NCBI RefSeq assembly: GCF_900111895.1 | Contig: NZ_FOKB01000015.1 | Coordinates: 1-64,000, forward strand | Direction: 5' to 3' | DNA: 64,000 nucleotides | DNA from: Pseudomonas simiae | GTDB lineage: Bacteria; Pseudomonadota; Gammaproteobacteria; Pseudomonadales; Pseudomonadaceae | In this document: piece after piece, positions 36,368-45,407 of the stretch | Layout of the letters: each line of letters starts with the position of its first letter | Numbering within the stretch: position 1 is the stretch's first letter | Position numbers and translations under genes: made by a program | Notes under the pieces: model-generated | Told to the model about the DNA's origin: nothing | The model's input: the letters and a program-made list of their open reading frames with translations, nothing else | The model's database searches: none

Positions 36368-37143
36368 GTTCCGAACTGCAACCCAACCTCGTCGCGCTGC
36401 AAACCATCGTCTATCGCGAAGTGAAGCGCTTTACCCGGATCTGGCCGCAGACCCTGCTGCCGCCGGCGATCACCATGGTCCTGTACTTCGTGATCTTCGG
36501 TAACCTGATCGGCCGCCAGATTGGCGACATGGGTGGCTTCACTTACATGGAGTACATCGTGCCGGGCCTGATCATGATGTCGGTGATCACCAACTCCTAC
36601 GGTAACGTGGTCTCCAGTTTCTTCGGCAGCAAGTTCCAGCGCTCCATCGAAGAACTGATGGTGTCGCCGGTGTCGCCCCATACCATCCTGATCGGCTACA
36701 CCCTCGGCGGTGTGCTGCGTGGGTTGATGGTGGGCGTGATCGTCACCCTGTTGTCGCTGTTCTTCACCCACCTGCAGGTGCATCACCTCGGGGTCACCAT
36801 TCTGGTGGTGGTACTGACGGCGACGATCTTCTCGCTGCTGGGTTTCATCAACGCCGTGTTTGCACGCAACTTCGATGATATTTCGATTATTCCGACCTTC
36901 GTGCTGACGCCGCTGACCTACCTGGGCGGGGTGTTCTACTCCATCAGCTTGCTGCCGCCGTTCTGGCAGACCGTGTCGTTGGCCAACCCGGTGCTGCACA
37001 TGGTCAACGCCTTCCGCTACGGCATCCTGGGGGTGTCGGACATCAAGATCAGCGTGGCGATCACGTTCATGTTGGTGGCGACCGTTGTGCTGTATATCGG
37101 TTGCGCGAAGTTACTGGTGAGCGGACGCGGGATGCGCACGTAA
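36364..37143 (+). CDS. ABC-2 type permease (YadH-like)
   Basis: 259 aa with six predicted membrane helices and the ABC-2 motif region PFWQTVSLANPVLHMVNAFRYGILGVSD near the end, plus LTPLTYLGGVFYSISLLP before it. It forms the membrane part of the exporter powered by the ATPase encoded just upstream, with which it is translationally coupled. Confidence 0.93.
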   Translation: MSSELQPNLVALQTIVYREVKRFTRIWPQTLLPPAITMVLYFVIFGNLIGRQIGDMGGFTYMEYIVPGLIMMSVITNSYGNVVSSFFGSKFQRSIEELMVSPVSPHTILIGYTLGGVLRGLMVGVIVTLLSLFFTHLQVHHLGVTILVVVLTATIFSLLGFINAVFARNFDDISIIPTFVLTPLTYLGGVFYSISLLPPFWQTVSLANPVLHMVNAFRYGILGVSDIKISVAITFMLVATVVLYIGCAKLLVSGRGMRT

Positions 37144-37165
37144 GCGCTGACCTGAACGCGGTCAA

Positions 37166-37261
37166 AAATGTGGGAGCGGGCTTGCTCGCGAAGGCGGTGT
37201 GTCAGTTACAGAATGTACTGACTGATCCACCACCTTCGCGAGCAAGCCCGCTCCCACATTT
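37166..37261. repeat. REP inverted-repeat pair (REPIN), copy 1
   Basis: Two 29-bp perfectly inverted arms (37166-37194 and 37233-37261) with the core GTGGGAGCGGGCTTGCTCGC surround a 38-bp spacer. This is the classic Pseudomonas REP doublet. It sits between the convergent permease and TetR genes and could also protect or terminate transcripts. Confidence 0.92.
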
Positions 37262-37278
37262 GGTTTTGTGTAAGGGCT

Positions 37279-37818
37279 TCAGACCTTCAGTGCCAGTTCG
37301 ATCAGCCTATGCAGCTCTTCAACCGTCAGCGGCGTGGTCGAGAATAGAATACGAAACACCGTTGGCGCCGCCAGCAGATTGATCAGGTGATCCACGCTCG
37401 GCGGGCTGCTGTCCGGATAGCGATCGACAATCGCCTGAAACTGCCCGCTCAGGATGCTCACGCAATAGCCTGGCGTCTGGCTGCACTGCACATCCCGCAT
37501 CATGTTCCGTCCAGGCTCCGAACTCATCTCATCCAGATACTGCTCGGCCCAGGCCTGCAGGTCACCGCGCAGGCTGCCGGTATTCGCCGGCTCGCTGTCC
37601 GGGCGCATCCGCGCCAACGCCACATCCGCCAGTAGCACAGAAAGATCGCCCCAACGCCGGTAGATGGTCGAGGGCGTAACCCCCGCGCGCGCAGCGATCA
37701 TCGGCACAGTGACGCTGGAGCGCTCATGGGCTTCCAGCAGTTCACGCACGGCTGAATGGACGGATTCTTGTACCCGGGCACTACGGCCCCCCGGGCGGAG
37801 GCCTTCTTTTATCGCCAT
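37279..37818 (-). CDS. TetR-family repressor
   Basis: 179 aa from MAIKEGLRPGGRSARVQESV; the upstream frame is in the divergent promoter. The helix-turn-helix is VTVPMIAARAGVTPSTIYRRWGDLSVLLADV. The C-terminal ligand domain resembles TetR_C families (PGRNMMRDVQC). It is divergent from an MFS transporter gene and is the likely repressor of that gene. Confidence 0.92.
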   Translation of the reverse strand: MAIKEGLRPGGRSARVQESVHSAVRELLEAHERSSVTVPMIAARAGVTPSTIYRRWGDLSVLLADVALARMRPDSEPANTGSLRGDLQAWAEQYLDEMSSEPGRNMMRDVQCSQTPGYCVSILSGQFQAIVDRYPDSSPPSVDHLINLLAAPTVFRILFSTTPLTVEELHRLIELALKV

Positions 37819-37909
37819 GATTGTGACCTTAACACAAAGAATTTGCTTTAAGCCTGGCCTGGTAGCACACTGCACAAAAGCAAAATATTAGCTTTAGCGG
37901 AGCGTGCGT
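37819..37909. promoter_or_regulatory. TetR/MFS divergent operator region
   Basis: 91 bases between divergent starts. AATTTGCTTT (37840-37849) and AAAGCAAAAT (37877-37886) form an inverted repeat with one mismatch, a plausible operator. GGAG at 37899-37902 is the ribosome-binding site of the MFS gene. Confidence 0.4.
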
Positions 37910-39103
37910 ATGTCCAACCCGATTTCTCAGCGTTCCAGCCTGGTGTTCCTCGCGATCACCTTGCTGACGTTTCTCGCCGCCTCCAGTGCGCCGACGCCGT
38001 TGTATCACCTGTATCAGGAGGGCCTGCATTTTTCCGCAGGCATGCTCACGCTGATCTTTGGCGTCTATGCGCTGAGTCTCCTGGTGGCGCTTCTGACTGT
38101 TGGCTCACTGTCGGACCATCTGGGGCGCAAGCCGGTGATTTTTACCGCGTTGATCTTGAACATGCTGGCGATGCTGCTGTTTATCAATGAAGGCAGCGTG
38201 GCCTGGTTGATTGCCGCGCGTACGCTGCAGGGCTTTGCTACGGGCATGGCCACTGCCGTACTGGGCGCGGCACTGCTGGACACGGATCGCCAGCAAGGCC
38301 CACTGGTCAACAGCGTAGCGCCGTTGCTGGGCATGGCCTGCGGTGCGATGGGCAGCAGTCTGCTGGTGGAGTTCGCGCCGCTGCCGACCCAGTTGATCTA
38401 CTGCACGCTGTTCGTGCTGATGCTGCTGCAGGCCGTTTACGTATGGCGCCTGCCGGAAAGCGTCAGCCGTATCCCTGGCGCACTGGCTTCGCTGCGCCCG
38501 ACCTTGCACGTACCGCCCCAAGCGCGCCGGGCCTTGTGGTTGTCGCTGCCGGTGGATGTGGCGGTGTGGGCGATGGGCGGGTTCTACCTGTCCCTGGCGC
38601 CGTCACTGGTACGAACCGCCACCGGTTCGACCTCCAACCTGATCGGTGGCGGCCTGGTGGCGGTGTTGACCGTGAGCGGCGCATTGATGATCTTCACGCT
38701 GCGCAATCGCCCAGCCGACAAAGTGCTGCGCCTGGGGGCCGGCTTGCTGGCAGTGGGTGTGGCGCTGATCCTCACGGCCGTGCACAGCGCCAGCGTGCTG
38801 CTGTTTTTCATCGCCACCCTGATCGCCGGCAGCGGTTTTGGTGCGGGCTTCCTCGGTGCCCTGCGCAGTGTTGTGCCGCTGGCCTTGCCCCATGAGCGCG
38901 CGGGTTTGATGTCGGCGTTCTATGTGCTGAGTTACCTGGCGTTCTGCCTGCCGTCTTTGCTGGCGGGCAACCTGATTCGCCGCTTTGGTCTGATCGTCAC
39001 CACTGACGGCTACGGCGCGGTACTCATCCTGCTGGCCCTCGGCGCACTGGTCGGCCTGCTGTTGCAGGATTCGGCGCGCGCCAGGGCGACGACAGGCGGC
39101 TGA
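37910..39103 (+). CDS. MFS transporter
   Basis: 397 aa with 12 predicted helices, starting MSNPISQRSSLVFLAITLLTFLAASSAPTPLYHLYQ. The MFS loop 2-3 motif is GSLSDHLGRKPV. It looks like a drug:proton antiporter. Control by the divergent TetR repressor suggests induction by the exported compound. The ATG at 37910 is preferred over the GTG six bases earlier because of spacing to GGAG. Confidence 0.92.
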   Translation: MSNPISQRSSLVFLAITLLTFLAASSAPTPLYHLYQEGLHFSAGMLTLIFGVYALSLLVALLTVGSLSDHLGRKPVIFTALILNMLAMLLFINEGSVAWLIAARTLQGFATGMATAVLGAALLDTDRQQGPLVNSVAPLLGMACGAMGSSLLVEFAPLPTQLIYCTLFVLMLLQAVYVWRLPESVSRIPGALASLRPTLHVPPQARRALWLSLPVDVAVWAMGGFYLSLAPSLVRTATGSTSNLIGGGLVAVLTVSGALMIFTLRNRPADKVLRLGAGLLAVGVALILTAVHSASVLLFFIATLIAGSGFGAGFLGALRSVVPLALPHERAGLMSAFYVLSYLAFCLPSLLAGNLIRRFGLIVTTDGYGAVLILLALGALVGLLLQDSARARATTGG

Positions 39104-39146
39104 TGAGTAATAATCGCCTTCCGCATCGCCTGACTGAGATTCAAGC

Positions 39147-39458
39147 ATGAAGATCATCCGCAGCAAGGACTTCACCGGCAGCCGGGCCTGGGAGGCGCTG
39201 GACATCGCCAACATGAACGGCATCACCACGCGCCTGCACTGGACCGACCAGCCGTACCGCTGGCACGTCAATGACGGCGAAGAAGTGTTTGTGGTGCTGG
39301 ATGGCCGGGTGCAGATGCACTATCGCGACAATGGCTTCGAGCAGGTGGCGGAGCTGGCCGTCGGCGACATCTTCTACGCCAGCGTCGGCACCGAGCACGT
39401 GGCACATCCCCAAGGCCCGGCGCGCATCCTGGTGATCGAAAGCGAAGGCAGCGTTTGA
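39147..39458 (+). CDS. Small cupin-domain protein
   Basis: 103 aa, one cupin barrel. The two motifs are recognisable as RWHVNDGEEVFVVLDGRVQMHY and GDIFYASVGTEHVAHPQG, with His/Glu/His metal ligands. It is probably a small metal-binding enzyme or sensor. It is 43 bases downstream of the MFS gene and may share its transcript. Confidence 0.9.
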   Translation: MKIIRSKDFTGSRAWEALDIANMNGITTRLHWTDQPYRWHVNDGEEVFVVLDGRVQMHYRDNGFEQVAELAVGDIFYASVGTEHVAHPQGPARILVIESEGSV

Positions 39459-39566
39459 CTCCTATATTGGTAAAGTAGATAACAGATAGAGATATTACCC
39501 GTTATATAGATATTCGATCAGGTTCTACCATGGTCTCAACCTCATGCGAGGAAGAGGATTGCCATC
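39459..39566 (+). promoter_or_regulatory. A/T-rich leader of the TDT transporter gene
   Basis: This 108-base stretch is unusually A/T-rich (39465-39520) and contains the direct repeat GATATT at two sites about 17 bases apart (near 39498 and 39515), a candidate regulator site. A purine-rich ribosome-binding region (GAGGAAGAGGA) precedes the ATG at 39567. Confidence 0.35.
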
Positions 39567-40715
39567 ATGACCTGCTCGAATACCATCAGCTACAAACCCT
39601 TCAGTCACTTGACCCGTCCACGGGAAGTGATCCGCCAATTCACCCCCAACTGGTTTGCTGCCACCATGGGCACCGGCGTGCTGGCGCTGGCCTTGGCCCA
39701 ATTGCCGGCCGATGTGCCAGGCTTGCACGCGATTGCCGCAGCGCTGTGGTTTTTCACCATCGGCTTGTTTGTGCTGTTCAGCGTGTTGTACACGGCCCGT
39801 TGGGTGATGTTTTTCGATGAGGCGCGGCGGATATTCGGGCACTCCACGGTGTCGATGTTCTTCGGCACCATCCCCATGGGGCTCGCGACCATTCTCAACG
39901 GCCTGCTGTTGTTCGGCCTGCCGCGGTGGGGCAGCGACGTGATCCCCCTGGCTGAAGCGCTGTGGTGGCTGGATGTCGCCATGGCCCTGGCCTGCGGCGT
40001 GCTGATCCCGTTCATGATGTTCACCCGCCAGGAACACAGCATCGACCAGATGACGGCCGTCTGGCTGCTACCCGTGGTGGCCGCCGAAGTCGCCGCCGCC
40101 AGCGGTGGGCTGCTGGCACCGCACTTGGCGGACGCCCATTCACAGCTGGTGATGCTGGTGACCAGCTACGTGCTGTGGGCGTTTTCCCTGCCGGTGGCGT
40201 TCAGCATCCTCACTATCCTGATGTTGCGCATGGCCCTGCATAAGCTGCCTCACGCCAATATGGCCGCGTCGAGCTGGCTGGCGTTGGGGCCCATCGGCAC
40301 CGGTGCCTTGGGTATGTTGCTGCTGGGGGGCGATGCGCCGGCGATCTTCGCGGCCAATGGTTTACCGGGCGTCGGTGAGATGGCCAACGGTCTCGGCGTG
40401 GTCGCGGGGATTACGCTGTGGGGCTTCGGCCTGTGGTGGATGCTGATCGCGGTATTGATCACCCTGCGTTACCTGCGCGCTGGTATTCCGTTCAATCTGG
40501 GGTGGTGGGGCTTCACCTTTCCGTTGGGGGTCTACGCCCTGGCCACGTTGAAGCTGGCGAGCCTGTTGCACCTGGGTTTCTTCAGCGTATTCGGCAGTGT
40601 GCTGGTGGTCGCGTTGGCGCTGATGTGGTTGATCGTGGCCAAGCGCACGGTGCAGGGTGCTTATAAAGGTGAGCTTTTTGTTTCGCCGTGCATTGCAGGA
40701 CTAGCGAATAAGTAA
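39567..40715 (+). CDS. TDT/SLAC1-family transporter (TehA-like)
   Basis: 382 aa with ten predicted membrane helices. The N-terminal FTPNWFAATMGTGVLALALAQLP is the SLAC1/TehA/Mae1 signature. GMLLLGGD and the WWGFTFPLGVYALATLKLA segment support it. Members export sulfite or tellurite or move C4-dicarboxylates. No adjacent sulfur or dicarboxylate gene decides between these. Confidence 0.9.
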   Translation: MTCSNTISYKPFSHLTRPREVIRQFTPNWFAATMGTGVLALALAQLPADVPGLHAIAAALWFFTIGLFVLFSVLYTARWVMFFDEARRIFGHSTVSMFFGTIPMGLATILNGLLLFGLPRWGSDVIPLAEALWWLDVAMALACGVLIPFMMFTRQEHSIDQMTAVWLLPVVAAEVAAASGGLLAPHLADAHSQLVMLVTSYVLWAFSLPVAFSILTILMLRMALHKLPHANMAASSWLALGPIGTGALGMLLLGGDAPAIFAANGLPGVGEMANGLGVVAGITLWGFGLWWMLIAVLITLRYLRAGIPFNLGWWGFTFPLGVYALATLKLASLLHLGFFSVFGSVLVVALALMWLIVAKRTVQGAYKGELFVSPCIAGLANK

Positions 40716-40782
40716 GCCGGATTAGGTAAAGTCGTGGCCTGAATGTTTCTACAAAAAAACAGGCCACGCAGGAACACGGACG

Positions 40783-42657
40783 ATGAGCCACCCCTCGCAA
40801 TTCACTTTGCTGCGCACACGGCGTTTCCTGCCGTTTTTCATCACCCAGTTGCTGGGCGCGTTCAATGACAACATCTTCAAGCAATCGCTGATCCTCGCCA
40901 TTCTCTACAAGCTCACCATCGACGGTGACCGCTCTATCTGGGTCAACCTCTGCGCCTTGCTGTTTATCCTGCCGTTCTTCCTGTTCTCGGCGCTGGCCGG
41001 GCAGTTTGGCGAGAAATTCAACAAAGACGCCTTGATTCGCGCGATCAAGATTGGCGAGATCGTGATCATGGCCGTGGGGGCGACGGGCTTCCTCACCAAC
41101 CACTTGGAAATGATGCTGCTGGCGCTGTTCGCCATGGGCACCCACTCGGCGCTGTTCGGGCCGGTGAAGTACTCGATCATGCCCCAGGCTTTGCACGATG
41201 ATGAATTGGTGGGCGGTAATGGCCTGGTGGAGATGGGCACGTTCCTGGCGATCCTGGCCGGCACCATTGGCGCCGGGATCATGATGTCGTCCACCCATTA
41301 CGCGCCGGTGGTGTCAGTGGCGATCGTCGGCGTGGCGGTGCTGGGCTATCTGGCCAGCCGCAGTATCCCAAGGGCAGCGGCGTCGACCCCTGGGTTGCGT
41401 CTGAACTGGAACATTTTCAGCGAATCCTGGGCCACCTTGCGTTTGGGCCTGGGGCAGACGCCCGCGGTTTCGCGTTCGATCGTCGGTAACTCGTGGTTCT
41501 GGTTTGTCGGCGCGATCTACCTCACGCAAATTCCCGCCTACGCCAAGGAATGGTTGTACGGCGACGAAACCGTGGTGACGCTGATCCTCACCGTATTTTC
41601 GGTGGGCATCGCGCTCGGCTCGATGCTCTGCGAAAAACTCTCCGGGCGTAAGGTAGAAATCGGCCTGGTGCCGTTCGGTTCATTCGGCCTGACGGTGTTT
41701 GGCCTGCTGCTGTGGTGGCACTCCGGCGGCTTCCCGCAGAACGTGCAGGCCAACGACTGGCTCGCCGTGCTCAGCTACGGCCAGGCCTGGTGGGTGTTGT
41801 TCGATATCCTTGGCCTGGGCGTGTTTGGCGGCTTCTATATCGTGCCACTGTACGCACTGATCCAGTCGCGTACCGCCGAGAACGAGCGCGCGCGGGTGAT
41901 CGCGGCCAACAACATCCTCAACGCACTGTTCATGGTGGTCTCGGCCATCGTGTCGATCCTGTTGCTGAGCGTGGCCAAGCTGTCGATCCCCGAGCTGTTC
42001 CTGGTGGTGTCGCTGCTCAACATCGCGGTCAACACCTACATCTTCAAGATCGTTCCCGAGTTCACCATGCGTTTCATGATCTGGCTGCTCAGCCATTCCA
42101 TGTACCGGGTGGAGCATCGCAACCTGGAGGCGATCCCGGATGAAGGCGCGGCGTTACTGGTGTGCAACCACGTGTCGTTTGTCGATGCACTGTTGATCGG
42201 CGGCGCGGTACGTCGGCCGATTCGCTTTGTCATGTACTACAAGATCTACCGCTTGCCGGTGCTGAATTTCATCTTCCGCACCGCCGGGGCGATTCCGATT
42301 GCCGGCCGTCACGAAGACATCCAGATCTACGAAAAGGCCTTCACACGCATTGCGCAGTACCTGAATGAAGGCGAGTTGGTGTGCATCTTTCCCGAGGGCA
42401 AGCTGACCGCCGATGGCGAGATGAACGAGTTTCGCGGTGGTGTGACGCGGATTCTGGAAGAGACGGCGGTGCCGGTGATTCCGATGGCGTTGCAGGGGTT
42501 GTGGGGGAGTTTCTTCAGCCGCGATCCGAACAAGGGCTTCTTCCATCGCATCTGGTCGCGGGTGGTGTTGGTGGCCGGTGAGCCGGTGGCGGTAGAGGCC
42601 GCGACGCCTGCGCAGTTGCAGGAACGGGTGGGGGTGTTGCGGGGGAGTATCAGGTAG
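40783..42657 (+). CDS. LplT-like MFS transporter fused to PlsC-type acyltransferase
   Basis: 624 aa. Residues 1-420 form a 12-helix MFS domain resembling the lysophospholipid flippase LplT (FFITQLLGAFNDNIFKQSL). Residues about 430-624 are a PlsC/1-acylglycerol-3-phosphate acyltransferase domain with NHVSFVD (NHx4D-type), then FPEGKLTADGEMNEFRGG and VPVIPMALQG. The AMP-ligase domain found in longer MFS-PlsC-ligase relatives is absent. The protein should flip and re-acylate lysophospholipids at the inner membrane. Confidence 0.92.
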   Translation: MSHPSQFTLLRTRRFLPFFITQLLGAFNDNIFKQSLILAILYKLTIDGDRSIWVNLCALLFILPFFLFSALAGQFGEKFNKDALIRAIKIGEIVIMAVGATGFLTNHLEMMLLALFAMGTHSALFGPVKYSIMPQALHDDELVGGNGLVEMGTFLAILAGTIGAGIMMSSTHYAPVVSVAIVGVAVLGYLASRSIPRAAASTPGLRLNWNIFSESWATLRLGLGQTPAVSRSIVGNSWFWFVGAIYLTQIPAYAKEWLYGDETVVTLILTVFSVGIALGSMLCEKLSGRKVEIGLVPFGSFGLTVFGLLLWWHSGGFPQNVQANDWLAVLSYGQAWWVLFDILGLGVFGGFYIVPLYALIQSRTAENERARVIAANNILNALFMVVSAIVSILLLSVAKLSIPELFLVVSLLNIAVNTYIFKIVPEFTMRFMIWLLSHSMYRVEHRNLEAIPDEGAALLVCNHVSFVDALLIGGAVRRPIRFVMYYKIYRLPVLNFIFRTAGAIPIAGRHEDIQIYEKAFTRIAQYLNEGELVCIFPEGKLTADGEMNEFRGGVTRILEETAVPVIPMALQGLWGSFFSRDPNKGFFHRIWSRVVLVAGEPVAVEAATPAQLQERVGVLRGSIR

Positions 42658-42658
42658 T

Positions 42659-42745
42659 TGTGGGCTGGGTTACTGGCCTCTTCGCAGGCAAGCCAGCTCC
42701 CACACCAGACCGCGTTGTTCTAGCGAACGCGGTCTGGTGTGGGAG
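42659..42745. repeat. Tandem REP-like hairpins
   Basis: The first hairpin (42659-42704) pairs TGTGGG..CTGG with CCAGCTCCCACA. The second is a 20-bp perfect inverted repeat (42697-42716 with 42726-42745, core CACACCAGACCGCG) with a short loop. They lie between the convergent acyltransferase fusion and sugE genes and may serve as terminator. Confidence 0.8.
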
Positions 42746-42769
42746 CGGCGGTTCGACAGCGGTAATGGA

Positions 42770-43084
42770 TCAGGTGCTGATCTTGAGCCCAATGAGCCCG
42801 CAAATGATCAGCGCCACGCTGGCCAACCGGAACAACGCCATGGACTCCCCAAACAGGATGATCCCGGCAATCACGGTGCCCACGGCACCCACGCCGGTCC
42901 AGATGGCGTAGGCCGTACCCAGCGGCAATTCTTTCATGGCCAGGCCCAGCAGGCCGAGGCTGACGGCCATGGCGGCAATCGTCAACGCAGTCGGCAGCGG
43001 TTTGCTGAAACCGTCGGTGTACTTCAGGCCGACGGCCCAGCCGACTTCAAACAGACCCGCGAAAAACAGAATGATCCAGGACAT
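42770..43084 (-). CDS. sugE: Guanidinium exporter Gdx (SugE-type SMR protein)
   Basis: 104 aa with four transmembrane helices, the small-multidrug-resistance fold. The conserved Glu is in LFFAGLFEVGWAVGLKYTDGF (Glu13), with the SugE-type GTAYAIWTGVGAVGTVIAGIILFGES signature. Proteins of this subtype export guanidinium in exchange for protons. A guanidine-II riboswitch lies directly upstream, which confirms the guanidinium subtype over general drug-resistance EmrE types. SD AGGAGG sits five bases before the ATG. Confidence 0.95.
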   Translation of the reverse strand: MSWIILFFAGLFEVGWAVGLKYTDGFSKPLPTALTIAAMAVSLGLLGLAMKELPLGTAYAIWTGVGAVGTVIAGIILFGESMALFRLASVALIICGLIGLKIST

Positions 43085-43089
43085 GATGA

Positions 43090-43160
43090 CCTCCTAACGT
43101 TAGGTGGGGTCGTCCCCGGATTAGGCGCTGGAAGCGTCGCGGGGTCGTCCCCGCGAAGCT
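43090..43160 (-). ncRNA. Guanidine-II (mini-ykkC) riboswitch
   Basis: On the minus strand two hairpins with ACGA loops follow each other: CGCGGGG-ACGA-CCCCGCG (43138-43155) and GGGG-ACGA-CCCC (43106-43117), 20 bases apart. Then comes a 12-base palindrome CCTAACGTTAGG (43093-43104), which overlaps the AGGAGG ribosome-binding site (43090-43095). Two ACGR-loop stems before a SugE gene is the defining pattern of the guanidine-II class. Ligand binding holds the loops together and exposes the ribosome-binding site. Confidence 0.93.
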
Positions 43161-43189
43161 CGGTAGAGTGCCGAAAAGTGCTCGGCTGA

Positions 43190-44155
43190 TCAAGTTTGCG
43201 GGGTGTTCTCCAGCACGCGGCGGTCTTCCTTTTCGCTCATGCGGCGGAAGTAGGTGGACAGCAACGCCCCGGAAATATTGTGCCAGACGCTGAACAGTGC
43301 ACTCGGCACCGCCGCCAATGGCGAAAAATGGGCGCTGGCCAAGGCGGCGCCCAGTCCTGAGTTCTGCATGCCGACTTCGAGCGCCAGCGACTTGCGCTGT
43401 GCCAGCGGCAACTGGAACACGCGGCCGGTGAAGTAACCCAGCAGGTAACCGAAGCTGTTGTGCAACATCACCACCGCCATGATCAACAGGCCCGACTCGG
43501 CAATCTTCGCCTGACTCGCCGCAACCACCGCCGCGACGATGATCACAATGCTCACCACCGACACCAGCGGCAACACATCCACTGCATGGCGCACCCGCTC
43601 ACCGAGCACGCGTTGCGCCAGTACACCGAGCACGATCGGCAGCAGCACCACTTGCAGGATCGACCAGAACAACTCCATGAACGACACCGGCAGCCAGGCC
43701 GACGCCAGCAGCCAGATCAGCGCCGGGGTGAGGAGCGGGGCGAGGAGGGTGGTGACGGCGGCGATGGCGACCGACAACGCCAGGTCGCCACGGGCCAACC
43801 AAGTCATCACGTTGGACGAAGTCCCGCTCGGGCAGCAACCGACCAGGATCACGCCGACGGCGATTTCCGGCGGCAGGTGGAAGGCCTGGCACAGCAACCA
43901 GGCCATGCCGGGCATGATGACAAAGTGCGCGACCACGCCCAAGGCCACGCGCCACGGATGGCGGGCGACTTCGGCGAAGTCATCAATCTTGAGGGTCAGC
44001 CCCATGCCGAACATCACCAGGCCCAGCAACGGAACGATGGCGCTTTTCAGGCCGATGAACCAGCTGGGTTCGAAGAAGGCGACGACGGCGAAAACCAACA
44101 CCCAGTAGGCGAAGGTATTACCGACGAAGCGGCTCAAGGCGGCGAGTGCGCGCAT
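43190..44155 (-). CDS. Bile acid:sodium symporter-family (BASS) transporter
   Basis: 321 aa with about ten membrane helices. Family signatures are MFGMGLTLKIDDFAEVARHPWRVALG, GVILVGCCPSGTSSNVMTWLARGDLALSV and EVGMQNSGLGAALASAHF. Bacterial members import organic acids such as pantoate or pyruvate rather than bile acids. The sugE leader lies just beyond its 3' end, so the sugE promoter must be inside or immediately after this gene. Confidence 0.92.
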   Translation of the reverse strand: MRALAALSRFVGNTFAYWVLVFAVVAFFEPSWFIGLKSAIVPLLGLVMFGMGLTLKIDDFAEVARHPWRVALGVVAHFVIMPGMAWLLCQAFHLPPEIAVGVILVGCCPSGTSSNVMTWLARGDLALSVAIAAVTTLLAPLLTPALIWLLASAWLPVSFMELFWSILQVVLLPIVLGVLAQRVLGERVRHAVDVLPLVSVVSIVIIVAAVVAASQAKIAESGLLIMAVVMLHNSFGYLLGYFTGRVFQLPLAQRKSLALEVGMQNSGLGAALASAHFSPLAAVPSALFSVWHNISGALLSTYFRRMSEKEDRRVLENTPQT

Positions 44156-44218
44156 GGGGGTGTCCTTGTTGTCAGTTAGGTTCGGTAATGCTGATGTCTG
44201 CCTGGGAACCCAATCAAA

Positions 44219-44308
44219 TGTGGGAGCGGGCTTGCTCGCGAATGCGGTGTGTCAGTCGCTGAATATGTTGACTGATCCACCGCATTCGCGAGCAAGCCCG
44301 CTCCCACA
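44219..44308. repeat. REPIN, copy 2
   Basis: 31-bp perfectly inverted arms (44219-44249 and 44278-44308) share the same GGGAGCGGGCTTGCTCGCG core as the copy at 37166. They lie in the gap between the BASS gene start and the end of rdgC. Confidence 0.92.
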
Positions 44309-44327
44309 GTTTGATCTTCACAAGGCG

Positions 44328-45248
44328 TTAGATGCCCTGTGGGGTCTCTTCACCGCCGAGTGCTTCGACCAGCGCGGGGATGAAGTCCCCAAACGTCAGC
44401 ATCATCAGGGTAAAACTCGCATCCAGTTGGCCCAGGGCTTCGTCGCCGCCGTCCTGTTCCGCCTGGTCCTGCAGCAGGTCTTCGAACTTCAGGCGCTTGA
44501 CGGTCATCTTGTCGTCGAGCATGAAGGACAGCTTGTCCTGCCAGGCCAGGGACAGTTGGGTCACGACTTTGCCGGTGGTCAGGTGGAGTTGGATCTCTTC
44601 GCCGGTCAGGTCCTGGCGCTTGCAGCGCACGATCCCGCCGTCTTCGTGGGTGTCACGCAGCTCGCATTCGTCAAGGACGAAGAAGTCATCGGCCGGCTTT
44701 TGGGTGGTGACCCAATCGGTCATGATCGCGGTTGGCGCGGTTTTAACCGTGAGTGGACGAACCGGCAGGGTGCCGATCACTTCACGCAGGGTCGACAGCA
44801 GGTCTTCGGCGCGTTTCGGGCTGGCCGAGTTGACCAGGATCAGGCCCTGTTTCGGCGCAATGGCGGCGAAGGTCGACGAGCGACGGATAAAGGCGCGTGG
44901 CAGGAAGGCCTGGATGATTTCATCCTTGATCTGGTCGCGTTCCTTTTTATAGACCTTGCGCATCTGCTCGGCTTCGATCTCTTCGACCTTCTCCTTGAGT
45001 GCATCACGCACCACGCTGCCCGGCAGGATACGTTCTTCCTTGCGCGCGGCGATCAGCAGGAAGTCACCGCTGACGTGAACCAGGGGAGCGTCTTCACCTT
45101 TACCAAAAGGCGCGACGAAACCATAAGTGGTCAATTCCTGGCTTGCGCAAGGGCGCGCCAGTTTGGTGGCCATGGCCGCTTCCAACGCCTCGGCATCAAC
45201 AGGCAGATCTTGGGTCAGGCGATAGATAAGCAGGTTCTTGAACCACAT
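44328..45248 (-). CDS. rdgC: Recombination-associated protein RdgC
   Basis: 306 aa from MWFKNLLIYRL, the standard length and N-terminus. GGAGAG eight bases upstream supports this start over the ATG at 45272. RdgC forms a ring-shaped dimer around double-stranded DNA and limits RecA loading. The SFMLDDKMTVKRLKFEDLLQDQAEQ and DFFVLDECELRD segments are characteristic. It is divergent from the tRNA unit. Confidence 0.96.
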   Translation of the reverse strand: MWFKNLLIYRLTQDLPVDAEALEAAMATKLARPCASQELTTYGFVAPFGKGEDAPLVHVSGDFLLIAARKEERILPGSVVRDALKEKVEEIEAEQMRKVYKKERDQIKDEIIQAFLPRAFIRRSSTFAAIAPKQGLILVNSASPKRAEDLLSTLREVIGTLPVRPLTVKTAPTAIMTDWVTTQKPADDFFVLDECELRDTHEDGGIVRCKRQDLTGEEIQLHLTTGKVVTQLSLAWQDKLSFMLDDKMTVKRLKFEDLLQDQAEQDGGDEALGQLDASFTLMMLTFGDFIPALVEALGGEETPQGI

Positions 45249-45358
45249 GGGGTGAGTCTCTCCTTTATACAAAGGGGGGCATTATTCTCTTGATAACGTC
45301 CCAGGCCAACCCTGCCTAAGCCATTGGAAGCTATCAAAAAAAAGATTTCAGAAAGTGC

Positions 45359-45387
45359 TTGCCAGACTTAAGGTCGCTCCGTAGAAT
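45359..45387 (+). promoter_or_regulatory. Sigma-70 promoter of the first tRNA pair
   Basis: TTGCCA (45359-45364), exactly 17 bases, then TAGAAT (45382-45387). GCGCGCC follows, the GC-rich discriminator expected for a stringently controlled stable-RNA promoter. Transcription would begin near 45394. Confidence 0.8.
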
Positions 45388-45407
45388 GCGCGCCACACCG
45401 AAACGAA

